Shown one piece after another: positions 7,603 to 14,619 of a DNA stretch of 30,985 nt. Source of the DNA: JBBQBQ01 sp038317685. GTDB lineage: Bacteria > Desulfobacterota > Desulfuromonadia > Desulfuromonadales > DDH964. Each line of letters opens with the position of its first letter. Position 1 is the first letter of the stretch. A program made the position numbers and the translations under genes. The stretch lies in assembly GCA_038317685.1 (NCBI GenBank), contig JBBQBQ010000005.1, positions 1 through 30,985 on the forward strand. Direction: 5' to 3'. The notes beneath the pieces were generated by a model. That model searched no databases and was not told the DNA's origin. It saw only the letters and a list, made by a program, of their open reading frames with translations.

Positions 7603-8907
7603 ATGCTGACCATGCGATCACTGACACTCCTGTTGCTCCTGCTCCTTTTCACCCCGATCCTTCCGGCTCATGCCGGTGCGGGCCGGAGTCTGAGCCTCGA
7701 CCAGGCACTGGAGCTCGCCCTGAAGAACAACCATGACATCGGCAAGGCCGAGGCCTACGGGGAGTACGTCGAGGGGCGCTACCGCGAGGAACGCGCCGCG
7801 GCCCTGCCGCAGCTGAGCTTGTCGGCCGCGGCCCGCTACCAGCGCGACGGCAGCCAAGCTCCCGACACCGTCGGCCGCCGGCTGAGTAGCGGCCAGGTCA
7901 GTCTGGACCTGACCCAGCCGCTGTTTACCTGGGGGAAGATCGGCGCCGCCATCCGTGCCGCCGAGGTCGGCCGCCAAACGGCCGTCGAACGCGGCCGGCA
8001 AGCCCGCCAGACGGTGGTCCGGGACGTGACGGCGGCCTTCTACGACGTCCTCCTCGCCGATCAGCTGCTGCAGCTGGCGCAGCAGAACCTCGCCCAGAAA
8101 GAGCGCCACCTCGACGAGGCGCAGAAGAAGTTCGCCGCCGGGGTCGCCACCGACTACGACGTGCTGGCGGCCGAAGTCGCCCTGGAGAATGCCCGCCCCG
8201 AACTGATCCGGGGGGAGAATCAACTGCGCTTTGCCTACGACGCACTCGGCCTTCTCCTCCCAGATGCTGGGCCCTTTACTGCCAGCGGCTCCCTGGAGAG
8301 CGAACGGCAGCCTCCGCAGGACCAAGCCGCGGCGATCGCCCTGGCCTTGGCGGAGCGCCCCGATCTCGCCGAACAGGACCAGCAGGTGGCGATCTACCGG
8401 GAGCTGGTCACGATCGCCGCCGCCGACGACAAGCCCCGCCTCGATCTGCGCGGCGGCGCCGCCTGGAACAGCTGGGAGGGCCCCGGCGACCACGGCGACG
8501 GCCCCGGCTGGAACGGCGGCGTGTACCTCAGTTTCCCCTTTTTCGACGGCTGGCGCACCGCCGGCCGGGTCGCCGCCGCCAAGAGCGAGCTGCGCACCCG
8601 CCGCCTGGAAGAAGCCCAGCTGCGCGACTTCATCGTCCGGGAGGTGCGCGACGCAATTCGGGCGGTGCGCCAGTCCGACCAGATCGTCGTCGCTCTTTCC
8701 GGGACGGTGAAGCAGGCGCTACGCCTGCTGGAGATGGCCGAACAGGGCTTCGGGTACGGGGTCAAGACCCGCCTCGATGTCGAGGATGCCCAGCTCAACC
8801 TCCTCCAGGCCGAAAGCAACCTGGCCCGCGCCCGCCGCGACTCTCTGGTGGCTCGCAGCCAACTGGTGTGGGCGACGGGCGGGGGAGGGCGGTCGGGGAG
8901 CGATTGA
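7603..8907 (+). CDS. TolC-family outer membrane efflux protein (RND operon)
   Basis: The 434-residue product begins with a strongly hydrophobic signal peptide (MRSLTLLLLLLLFTPILPAHA) followed by LSLDQALELALKNNHDI, the usual TolC opening. Two repeats of long amphipathic helices and beta strands follow, with RQTVVRDVTAAFYDVLLADQ in the first half and DFIVREVRDAIRAVRQSDQ in the second. TolC-type proteins trimerise into the outer-membrane duct of tripartite pumps. I chose ATG 7603 because GGAAAGGA lies nine bases before it; an in-frame ATG at 7612 is also possible. It is separated from the pump gene by about 140 bases containing an inverted repeat, but should still belong to the same unit. Confidence 0.93.
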   Translation: MLTMRSLTLLLLLLLFTPILPAHAGAGRSLSLDQALELALKNNHDIGKAEAYGEYVEGRYREERAAALPQLSLSAAARYQRDGSQAPDTVGRRLSSGQVSLDLTQPLFTWGKIGAAIRAAEVGRQTAVERGRQARQTVVRDVTAAFYDVLLADQLLQLAQQNLAQKERHLDEAQKKFAAGVATDYDVLAAEVALENARPELIRGENQLRFAYDALGLLLPDAGPFTASGSLESERQPPQDQAAAIALALAERPDLAEQDQQVAIYRELVTIAAADDKPRLDLRGGAAWNSWEGPGDHGDGPGWNGGVYLSFPFFDGWRTAGRVAAAKSELRTRRLEEAQLRDFIVREVRDAIRAVRQSDQIVVALSGTVKQALRLLEMAEQGFGYGVKTRLDVEDAQLNLLQAESNLARARRDSLVARSQLVWATGGGGRSGSD

Positions 8908-9002
8908 CTTACCCCGGTTGATAGGGTATGAAGAAGCATCCCTTCCTTTCCGCCGGGGGGGCCGCCCCGCTGCCCCGATCCTGCCAAATTTGGAGATTCA
9001 CG

Positions 9003-10202
9003 ATGATCCGACGGCTTGCCTGGTTTCTCTGCGCCCTCCTGCCGCTCCTTTCGGCCTGCGGTGATGGCGGAACCCCGACCCGCGAAAACCCCTTTGTTCC
9101 CCTGACGAGCCTGGAGATCCGCGCCGCCGCAGGGTCCATCGCCGCCGGCACCACCAGCCAGTTCCGGGTCTTCGGCCTCTACTCGGGGATCTTCGAACGG
9201 GAGCTGACCGACCGGGCGCAGTGGATCTCCTCCGAACCGACGATCCTGACCTTCAGCGACCTCCCGGGAGAGGCTGGGCTGGGCAAGGCCCTGCTCCCCG
9301 GCGTCGTGACCGTCAGCGCCTCTTACCAGGGCTTCACGGCCCAGGTCCCGGCGACCGTCACGGTCATGGTCCTCTCCAGCCTCGTCATCGCCCCGGCGAG
9401 CTCCCTGGAGAACCCCCAGGTCATCCCCCTCGGGTTTACCCAGCAGTTCACCGCGACCGGGACCTTTCAGGGCGGCGCCACCCAGGATCTGACCCGGGAT
9501 GTCACCTGGGCCTCGGCCGCCGGCCAATTCAGCGTCGGCAACGGTGCCGACCAGGCCGGGTTGGTCACCCCCCTGGAGCCGGGGGATGCCGAACTGATCG
9601 CGACCTTTCAGGGGGTCACCGCGACCGCCTACCTGAGCCTCGCCTCGGCGGTTCTCAGCGAGATCACCATCGCCCCGAAGCTGTCAGCCAACCGGATGAC
9701 GATGGCGCAGGGGACCAGCCAGCGGCTCACCGCCACCGGCCATTTTACCAACGACAGTCAGCGCGACATCACGGCCGAGGTGGTCTGGTCGGTCAGCCCG
9801 ACGGGGATCGCCACGGCCGGCAACGACCCCGGCAGCGAGGGGTTGATCGAGGCCCTGATCCCCGGGACGACCTCGGTGAAGGCGACCCTGGGGAGCGTTA
9901 ACGGCAGCGGGACCTTGACGGTCACCAATGCCTTCCTGACCGAAATCGAGGTCACCCTGGCTGATTCCGATGCCGTCATCGCCGTCAACGATACGACCCA
10001 GGCGAGCGCCACCGGAACCTTCTCCGACCTCACGACCCAGGATTTGAGCCTGGATGTGGCCTGGTCGACCGGGGACGGCGTCATCGCCACGGTGAATTCC
10101 GCGGGTCTGGTCAGGGGTCTGGCGGCCGGAGAAGTGGAGATCATCGCCACCCTGGATGCCATCACCAGTTCGACCACCCCGAAAATCCTGACGGTTCAGT
10201 GA
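9003..10202 (+). CDS. Lipoprotein with four tandem BIG2-type Ig-like repeats
   Basis: The 399-residue product starts with a lipoprotein signal peptide (MIRRLAWFLCALLPLLSACG, lipobox LSAC). It then has four repeats of about 90 residues, each with a strand opening such as LTSLEIRAA, LSSLVIAPA, LSEITIAP or LTEIEVTLA. Each continues with a QFTATGTF-like strand, a Thr/Asp segment (QDLTRDVTWAS, QRDITAEVVWSV, QDLSLDVAWST) and a closing GxxxxxATxxG element. This is the bacterial Ig-like group 2 pattern, usually found in surface proteins. GGAG before ATG 9003 and the signal peptide decide this start over the in-frame ATG at 8928. Its place between a TolC gene and a beta-barrel gene suggests an envelope role, but its function is unknown. 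Confidence 0.85.
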   Translation: MIRRLAWFLCALLPLLSACGDGGTPTRENPFVPLTSLEIRAAAGSIAAGTTSQFRVFGLYSGIFERELTDRAQWISSEPTILTFSDLPGEAGLGKALLPGVVTVSASYQGFTAQVPATVTVMVLSSLVIAPASSLENPQVIPLGFTQQFTATGTFQGGATQDLTRDVTWASAAGQFSVGNGADQAGLVTPLEPGDAELIATFQGVTATAYLSLASAVLSEITIAPKLSANRMTMAQGTSQRLTATGHFTNDSQRDITAEVVWSVSPTGIATAGNDPGSEGLIEALIPGTTSVKATLGSVNGSGTLTVTNAFLTEIEVTLADSDAVIAVNDTTQASATGTFSDLTTQDLSLDVAWSTGDGVIATVNSAGLVRGLAAGEVEIIATLDAITSSTTPKILTVQ

Positions 10203-10231
10203 CCCGAATCGTTGCTGACAGAGAGGCCATC

Positions 10232-10891
10232 ATGATCCGATCGATCCTTCTGCTCCTGAGTGTGGCATTGCTGGGGTTGTCGCCGGCCTTCAGCCTGGCC
10301 TGGGCGGCGGGTCCCGGGCCGTATGTGGAACTCCAGGGCCTGGGCACCTATGTCCTGGCCGGGCAAAGCGACTCCGCAACCGGGAGTTTCAACCTGAAGT
10401 ACGATCCCGGCTATGGCGGCGCGCTGGCGATCGGCTACGATCTGGCCGAGGCCTACCCGGATTTCGGCCAGGGACGCGTCGAACTGGAAGCCTCCTCCCG
10501 GACCAACACCCTCACCAAGGCGGAGTTCAAGGAAGGGTCGGTGGCGGCCGACGGTGAGATCAGGGTGGAAAGCCTGCTCCTCAACACCTTCGCCGAATAT
10601 CACCGTGGTTCGAACCTCGTCCCTTACCTCGGCTTCGGCCTCGGCTACGCCCGGGTGACGATGAAGCAGGCCACGGTTTACGGCCAACCCTTCGCCGACG
10701 ACAGCGCCGGGGTGCTGGCCTTTCAGGGGGGGCTCGGCGTCGGCCTGGAAGTGAGCGACCATCTGACCTTCGATCTCGGCTACCGGTTCTTCGGGACCCT
10801 CAAGCCGAGCTTCAAGAGCGCCGACGGCTCCAGCTTCGATGCCAAATATTCGAGCCACAATGCCCTGCTCGGCCTGCGGGTCCGCTTCTGA
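10232..10891 (+). CDS. Small outer-membrane beta-barrel protein
   Basis: The 219-residue product has a signal peptide (about residues 1-26, ending AWAA) and then alternating strands typical of an 8-stranded outer-membrane barrel: GPYVELQGLGTYV, GYGGALAIGYDL, GRVELEASSRTN, VPYLGFGLGYARV, LAFQGGLGVGLEV and HLTFDLGYRFFG. It ends in an aromatic residue (GLRVRF), as barrel proteins recognised by the BAM machinery usually do. GAGAGG sits five bases before ATG 10232; an upstream in-frame start overlapping the lipoprotein stop is less likely because it would precede the signal peptide. It is the last gene of the efflux operon. It may act as an accessory or scaffold; there is no evidence for a specific ligand. 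Confidence 0.85.
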   Translation: MIRSILLLLSVALLGLSPAFSLAWAAGPGPYVELQGLGTYVLAGQSDSATGSFNLKYDPGYGGALAIGYDLAEAYPDFGQGRVELEASSRTNTLTKAEFKEGSVAADGEIRVESLLLNTFAEYHRGSNLVPYLGFGLGYARVTMKQATVYGQPFADDSAGVLAFQGGLGVGLEVSDHLTFDLGYRFFGTLKPSFKSADGSSFDAKYSSHNALLGLRVRF

Positions 10892-10921
10892 TCCGGCGAC
10901 CGCCGGGCTTTCGCAACAAAT

Positions 10922-10960
10922 AACCGGAGCCGGCCCTTGGGCCGGCTCCGGTTGGTTTTT
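10922..10960 (+). terminator. Strong rho-independent terminator of the RND operon
   Basis: A perfect 15-bp stem (10922-10936 with 10939-10953), rich in G and C, with a two-base loop, is followed by GGTTTTT. It lies 30 bases after the beta-barrel gene and 20 bases before the end of the convergent baeR-like gene, so it may serve both strands, although the T-run favours the plus strand. Confidence 0.93.
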
Positions 10961-10981
10961 ACCACTCTGGCTGTCCTCACC

Positions 10982-11647
10982 TCACCCCTCGAATTTGTAC
11001 CCCGCCCCGTAGACCGAACGGATCAACTCCTCCTCCGGCGCCGCCACCTCCAGTTTCCTGCGCAGCTTCTTGATGTGACTGTCGATAGTGCGATCGCTGA
11101 CGATGCGCTGGTCGGGGTAGATGTGGTCCATCAGCTGCTCCCGGGAGAAGATCCGTCCGGGGTGGGCGGCGAGATGCTGGAGGAGCTTGAACTCGACGGC
11201 GGTCAGTTCGATCTCCCGGTCGTGCCAGAGGGCCCGGAAGCGGTCGCCGTCGAGGCGCAGCCCGTTCCCCTGCGGACCGGGGCCCGCGCTGCGCCGCAGG
11301 ACCGCCTTGACCCGCGCCACCACCTCCCGGGGGCTGAAGGGTTTGCAGATGTAATCGTCGGCCCCCAGCTCCAGACCGAGGAGCCGGTCGATCTCCTCGA
11401 CCCGGGCGGTGACCATGATGATCGGCACCCCGGAGAAGGCCCGCAGCTCCTTGCAGACCTCCAGGCCGTCCCGGCCCGGCAGCATCAGGTCGAGAAGAAC
11501 CAGGGCCGGCTGGCTGGCCCGCACCCGGGAGGCCACGACCAGGCCGTCGCTGATGATGACGGGCTCAAACCCCGCCTGGCGCAGATAGTCGGCGAGGAGA
11601 GCCGCCAGCTTCGGCTCGTCTTCGACGATCAGAATCGTCCCGTTCAT
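10982..11647 (-). CDS. baeR: OmpR-family response regulator, BaeR-like
   Basis: The 221-residue response regulator has a receiver domain with the acidic pair in VEDEPK, phospho-acceptor Asp53 in LLDLMLPG, Thr80 and Lys102 (CKPFSP). A winged-helix DNA-binding domain follows. Its second half reads FSREQLMDHIYPDQRIVSDR then TIDSHIKKLRRKLE, closely resembling E. coli BaeR as I recall it. The ATG at 11647 overlaps the kinase stop (ATGA), with GGAAGG upstream; a longer in-frame start lies inside the kinase gene and is rejected. BaeR controls exporters and spy in enterobacteria, and here the pair sits between two efflux operons and beside a Spy-like gene, which supports an envelope-stress role. The symbol is by similarity. 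Confidence 0.85.
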   Translation of the reverse strand: MNGTILIVEDEPKLAALLADYLRQAGFEPVIISDGLVVASRVRASQPALVLLDLMLPGRDGLEVCKELRAFSGVPIIMVTARVEEIDRLLGLELGADDYICKPFSPREVVARVKAVLRRSAGPGPQGNGLRLDGDRFRALWHDREIELTAVEFKLLQHLAAHPGRIFSREQLMDHIYPDQRIVSDRTIDSHIKKLRRKLEVAAPEEELIRSVYGAGYKFEG

Positions 11648-13098
11648 GATGTGCCTTCCTGCAGCGGCAGCTCGATGTGCAGCCACACCCCCCCCAGGGG
11701 GGAAGGGGCGGCATGGATGAGCCCGCCGTGGGCCTCGACGATGTTGCGGCAGATCGCCAGCCCCAGGCCGGCTCCGCCGGTGGCGCGGCTGCGGGAGGAA
11801 TCCACCCGGTAGAGCCGCTCGAAGATACGTTCCAGGGCGGCGGGGGGGACGCCGGGGGCGCTGTCCTGAAAGTCGATCAGCGCCCGTCGTCCGGCCGTGG
11901 TCAGGCGGATCTCCAGCCGGCCGCCGGGGTCGGTGTAGTTGAGGGAATTCTTGAGCAGATTGACGAAGAGTTGATGGAGACGATCAGGGTCGCCGAAGCA
12001 GGGAAGTGCGTGTTTCGGCAGGTCGGCCTGGAGGGTCAAGGACTGGTGGGCGAAGGCGGCCCGGAACCCCTCCAGCGCCATGCCGAGGGTCGCCGTCAGG
12101 TCGAGATCCTCTTTGCGGTAATCGAGGGATCCCAGGTCGGAAAGCGCGAGCTGGTAGAGGTCGTCGATCAGCCGGGCCAGGTGCAGCACCTCGGCGTGCA
12201 GGGAGCCGACCGCCTCGGGGGTCGGTTGCCGGACCCCGTCCTGCAGGGCCTCGATCTCGCCGCGCAGGACCGCCAACGGGGTCCGCAGTTCATGGGAGAT
12301 GTCGGCGACCCACTGGCGGCGGGTTCGTTCATTCTGCTCCAGGGTCAGCGCCAGGGTGTTGAAGTCCCGGGCCAATTGTCCCAGCTCATCGTCGCCGCTG
12401 ACCGGCACCCGGGTCGTGTAGTGACCGGCGGTCAAGCGGTGGGTGGCCTCAGCCAATCCTTTGAGGGGGCGCACCAGGCGCTGGGCGAGGGGCAGGGAGA
12501 TCAGCGCGGAAACCAGGAGCATGACCCCGGCGACCAGTCCCAGAGTCCCTTTCTGCTCCTTGACGAAGCGCAGTTGGTGGGCGTCCTCCAACCCTCGCCG
12601 GGGGATGAGACCGAGGTAGCCGATGACCCGGCTGTTCTGGAGAAGGGGGCGCGGTTCAAGCTCCGCGGCTCCCTCCGCCGGTCCGAAGACCGGGAGATGG
12701 TCGGCGTCAAGGAGGAAGACCCGTTTTTCAAACTGGGCGACAGGCCCCGGCGCCGGCTCCCGGGCGGGGCGTTCGCCCCGTTCGGCACGGCGTTCCAGGC
12801 GCCTTTCCAGTCGGGCCAGCTGCTCCGGCCCCACGGTTCCCGGCGGCAGGGTGCGGATCATCAGCCGCAGCCAGTTGACCGGCTGGTTGCGGAGAAACTC
12901 CCAGCTGCCATTCTCGGCGAAGGACTGTTCCAATTCTCCCGCCAGGTTTTCCAGTCGGTCCTGCTCCACGGTATTGACGTACTGCAGGAAGCCGCGGTTG
13001 AAGCTCCAGCGCACGATCAGGGACATGGAGAGGACGACGGCGGCGGTGGCCACGAGGATCGCCAGAAAGATGCGGTATTTGATGTTGAATTTGAGCAT
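11644..13098 (-). CDS. baeS: Membrane sensor histidine kinase, BaeS-like
   Basis: The 484-residue kinase has TM1 (about 9-30), a periplasmic sensor domain of about 155 residues, TM2 (about 185-206), HAMP (about 207-260), HisKA with the phospho-acceptor His269 in VADISHELRTPLAVL, and a HATPase domain with N-box FVNLLKNSLNYTD, G1 DSAPGVPP and G2 GGAGLGLAIC. The segment after TM1 (RWSFNRGFLQY, then NGSWEFLRNQP) resembles BaeS. The sensor contains an unusual Arg/Glu-rich stretch (about 96-115, RLERRLERRAERGERP). I chose ATG 13098 because GGAG lies eight bases upstream; an in-frame GTG at 13140 has no such site. It is translationally coupled to the response regulator. Confidence 0.87.
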   Translation of the reverse strand: MLKFNIKYRIFLAILVATAAVVLSMSLIVRWSFNRGFLQYVNTVEQDRLENLAGELEQSFAENGSWEFLRNQPVNWLRLMIRTLPPGTVGPEQLARLERRLERRAERGERPAREPAPGPVAQFEKRVFLLDADHLPVFGPAEGAAELEPRPLLQNSRVIGYLGLIPRRGLEDAHQLRFVKEQKGTLGLVAGVMLLVSALISLPLAQRLVRPLKGLAEATHRLTAGHYTTRVPVSGDDELGQLARDFNTLALTLEQNERTRRQWVADISHELRTPLAVLRGEIEALQDGVRQPTPEAVGSLHAEVLHLARLIDDLYQLALSDLGSLDYRKEDLDLTATLGMALEGFRAAFAHQSLTLQADLPKHALPCFGDPDRLHQLFVNLLKNSLNYTDPGGRLEIRLTTAGRRALIDFQDSAPGVPPAALERIFERLYRVDSSRSRATGGAGLGLAICRNIVEAHGGLIHAAPSPLGGVWLHIELPLQEGTS

Positions 13099-13183
13099 GG
13101 CTGCGGCTCCGGCAAACGCGTCTGTCCTTGTTGGTATCACACTTCCCGGGAAAAAACATCGTCAAGCAGAGCAGAACCGCAAT

Positions 13184-13215
13184 TTCCACATTTCTTCCAC
13201 ATTTTCTCCGCATTC
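13184..13215. promoter_or_regulatory. Phased direct repeats upstream of the SH3/spy-like genes
   Basis: TTCCACATTTC (13184-13194), TTCCACATTTTC (13195-13206) and a weaker TCCGCATTC (13207-13215) follow one another at one helical turn each. OmpR-family regulators bind such tandem sites. The stretch TTTTCTCC followed by CATT also resembles the enterobacterial BaeR box as I recall it. It lies in the divergent gap between baeS and the SH3 gene, about 85 bases before the latter, so it could control either direction. Confidence 0.5.
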
Positions 13216-13299
13216 GTCGCCTAGTCTCATCCTCAAGCACGGCCGACATGAGGTCGCCGGATCGTGACATCGAAGCCACCACCCATAAAGGAGGTCGCC

Positions 13300-13917
13300 A
13301 TGAACCGAACCACCACAACCCGCCGTTTTTCCCGTTCCGCCCTGGCTCTGCTGCTGGGGATCGGACTGGTCCTGACCGCCGCCCCTTCCTGGGCCGAGCG
13401 AAACGAGCGATCCGACCACGCCGATCGCCGGCAGGTGACGGTCGTCAAACGCCTCCCCGCCGGTCATCGAACCGTCCGGGTCCATGACATCGATTATGCC
13501 GTCGCCGACGGACGGTATTACCGGCGTGAGGCCGCCGGCTTGGTTCTGGTCCCGCCGCCGATTGGCGCCGTGGTCCTCAACCTCCCCGCCGGCCGCTTGA
13601 GCATCAACCTCGGCGGGGTCGCCTACTTCCGCAGCGGCGACGTCTATTTCCGGGCCGCCCGCCACGGCTACGAGGTGGTTGCTCCGCCCCCGGTTCAGAT
13701 CCGAGCGGCCCGGGACGATCTGCGCATCGTGGTTCGCGCGGCCCTGCTCAATGTGCATTCCGGCCCGGCCCGGAACGCCGTCGTCATCAACCAGGTTCAC
13801 TCCGGCTCCCGTCTGGTCGTCACCGCTCAGGCTCCCGGCTGGTACCGGGTCCGTCTACCGGGCGGTGGTCAGGGCTGGATCATGAGCAAGTACGCGGGTT
13901 CGGCTGCGGCCGGTTGA
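13300..13917 (+). CDS. Secreted protein with C-terminal bacterial SH3 domain
   Basis: The 205-residue product has a signal peptide ending near APSWA (residue ~32). The middle region has repeated Tyr/Gly/Pro motifs (DIDYAVADGRYYRR, LVPPPIGAVV, GGVAYFRSGDVYFRA, YEVVAPPP), resembling the DUF6515-type domain of periplasmic proteins. A C-terminal SH3-like domain (about 140-200) contains LLNVHSGPARNAVV, GSRLVVTAQAPGWYRVRL and GGGQGWIMSKY. Bacterial SH3 domains often contact peptidoglycan or cell-wall peptides. AAAGGAGG lies five bases before ATG 13300, a very strong site, so the longer in-frame start is rejected. It is followed 62 bases later by the spy-like gene and faces the baeSR-like pair, so it is a likely member of the same stress response. 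Confidence 0.85.
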   Translation: MNRTTTTRRFSRSALALLLGIGLVLTAAPSWAERNERSDHADRRQVTVVKRLPAGHRTVRVHDIDYAVADGRYYRREAAGLVLVPPPIGAVVLNLPAGRLSINLGGVAYFRSGDVYFRAARHGYEVVAPPPVQIRAARDDLRIVVRAALLNVHSGPARNAVVINQVHSGSRLVVTAQAPGWYRVRLPGGGQGWIMSKYAGSAAAG

Positions 13918-13979
13918 CAGAGTCGACGACACCCGTAACCTTCACCGGGGCTCTGCCCCTTAGCCAAGGAGAATCAATC

Positions 13980-14468
13980 ATGAAAAAACACCTGTTCATT
14001 GGCGCTTTGCTCACCGCCGCCCTGGCCGCCGGCCCCGCCCTTGCCACCCCGCCCCATTCTGCCGGCCCCGGTGGCGACCGACCCCACCGCTTTGAAAGCG
14101 GGCACCGCCAGGAGCGGATGGCCGCCATCCTCGGCTTGAGCCAGGAGCAGCAGGCGCAGATCAAGGCGATCCGGGAAGAGGCTCGCCGCCAAACCGAATC
14201 CCTGCGGCAAAGCCTGGCCGCCGATCGGGAAAAGCTGCGGACGCTGATCGACGCCGTCCCCTTTGATGAAACGGCGGTTCGCATGCTCGCCGCCGGAGAA
14301 GTGACGGCCAAAACCGAACTCCTCGTTGCCAGAGCCCGGACCCGGAACCAGATCCACGCTATCCTGACTCCGGAACAGCGGGTCCTGGCCGAAAAGCTTC
14401 GTCCGCTGCTTGAGGAGCGTCGTGGCCACCGGGGGCGTGGACATGCGGTCCATGATGGCGAAAGGTAG
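13980..14468 (+). CDS. Spy/CpxP-family periplasmic protein
   Basis: The 162-residue protein has a signal peptide (MKKHLFIGALLTAALAAGPALA) and a highly helical, charged body. It contains the two LTxxQ-type motifs of the family, LGLSQEQQAQIKAI and ILTPEQRVLAEKL. It ends in an Arg/Gly/His-rich tail (ERRGHRGRGHAVHD) that might bind metal. Family members are periplasmic chaperones or stress sensors; in E. coli, spy is controlled by BaeSR and CpxAR. AAGGAG precedes ATG 13980. Its location directly across from a BaeSR-like pair supports the same regulatory logic here. Whether it acts as a chaperone (Spy-like) or as a sensor brake (CpxP-like) cannot be told from sequence. Confidence 0.88.
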   Translation: MKKHLFIGALLTAALAAGPALATPPHSAGPGGDRPHRFESGHRQERMAAILGLSQEQQAQIKAIREEARRQTESLRQSLAADREKLRTLIDAVPFDETAVRMLAAGEVTAKTELLVARARTRNQIHAILTPEQRVLAEKLRPLLEERRGHRGRGHAVHDGER

Positions 14469-14562
14469 GCCGGCTCCGGGCGATGGGGAGCAATGGGCTC
14501 CTCCCGAACACAACATTTAAATCCTTTTAACCTTGTTCAAAGCGATATACTGATGACCATCC

Positions 14563-14592
14563 GGAGCCGGCCGCCGTCGCGCGGTCGGCTCC
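14563..14592 (+). other. GC-rich hairpin before the ABC efflux operon
   Basis: A 12-bp stem (14563-14574 with 14581-14592, one G-T pair) with a six-base loop lies between the spy-like gene and the TolC gene at 14620. It is followed by a weak pyrimidine run (CCTTTCTTCC). It could be a terminator for the upstream genes or an attenuating structure in the leader of the efflux operon. Confidence 0.5.
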
Positions 14593-14619
14593 CGGTCCTT
14601 TCTTCCAAAGGCGGAAATT

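Noticed and set aside
11677..13224. 515-residue plus-strand frame opposite the kinase gene
   Set aside because: Composition is typical antisense shadow, with no ribosome binding site or domain; the minus strand encodes a complete histidine kinase.
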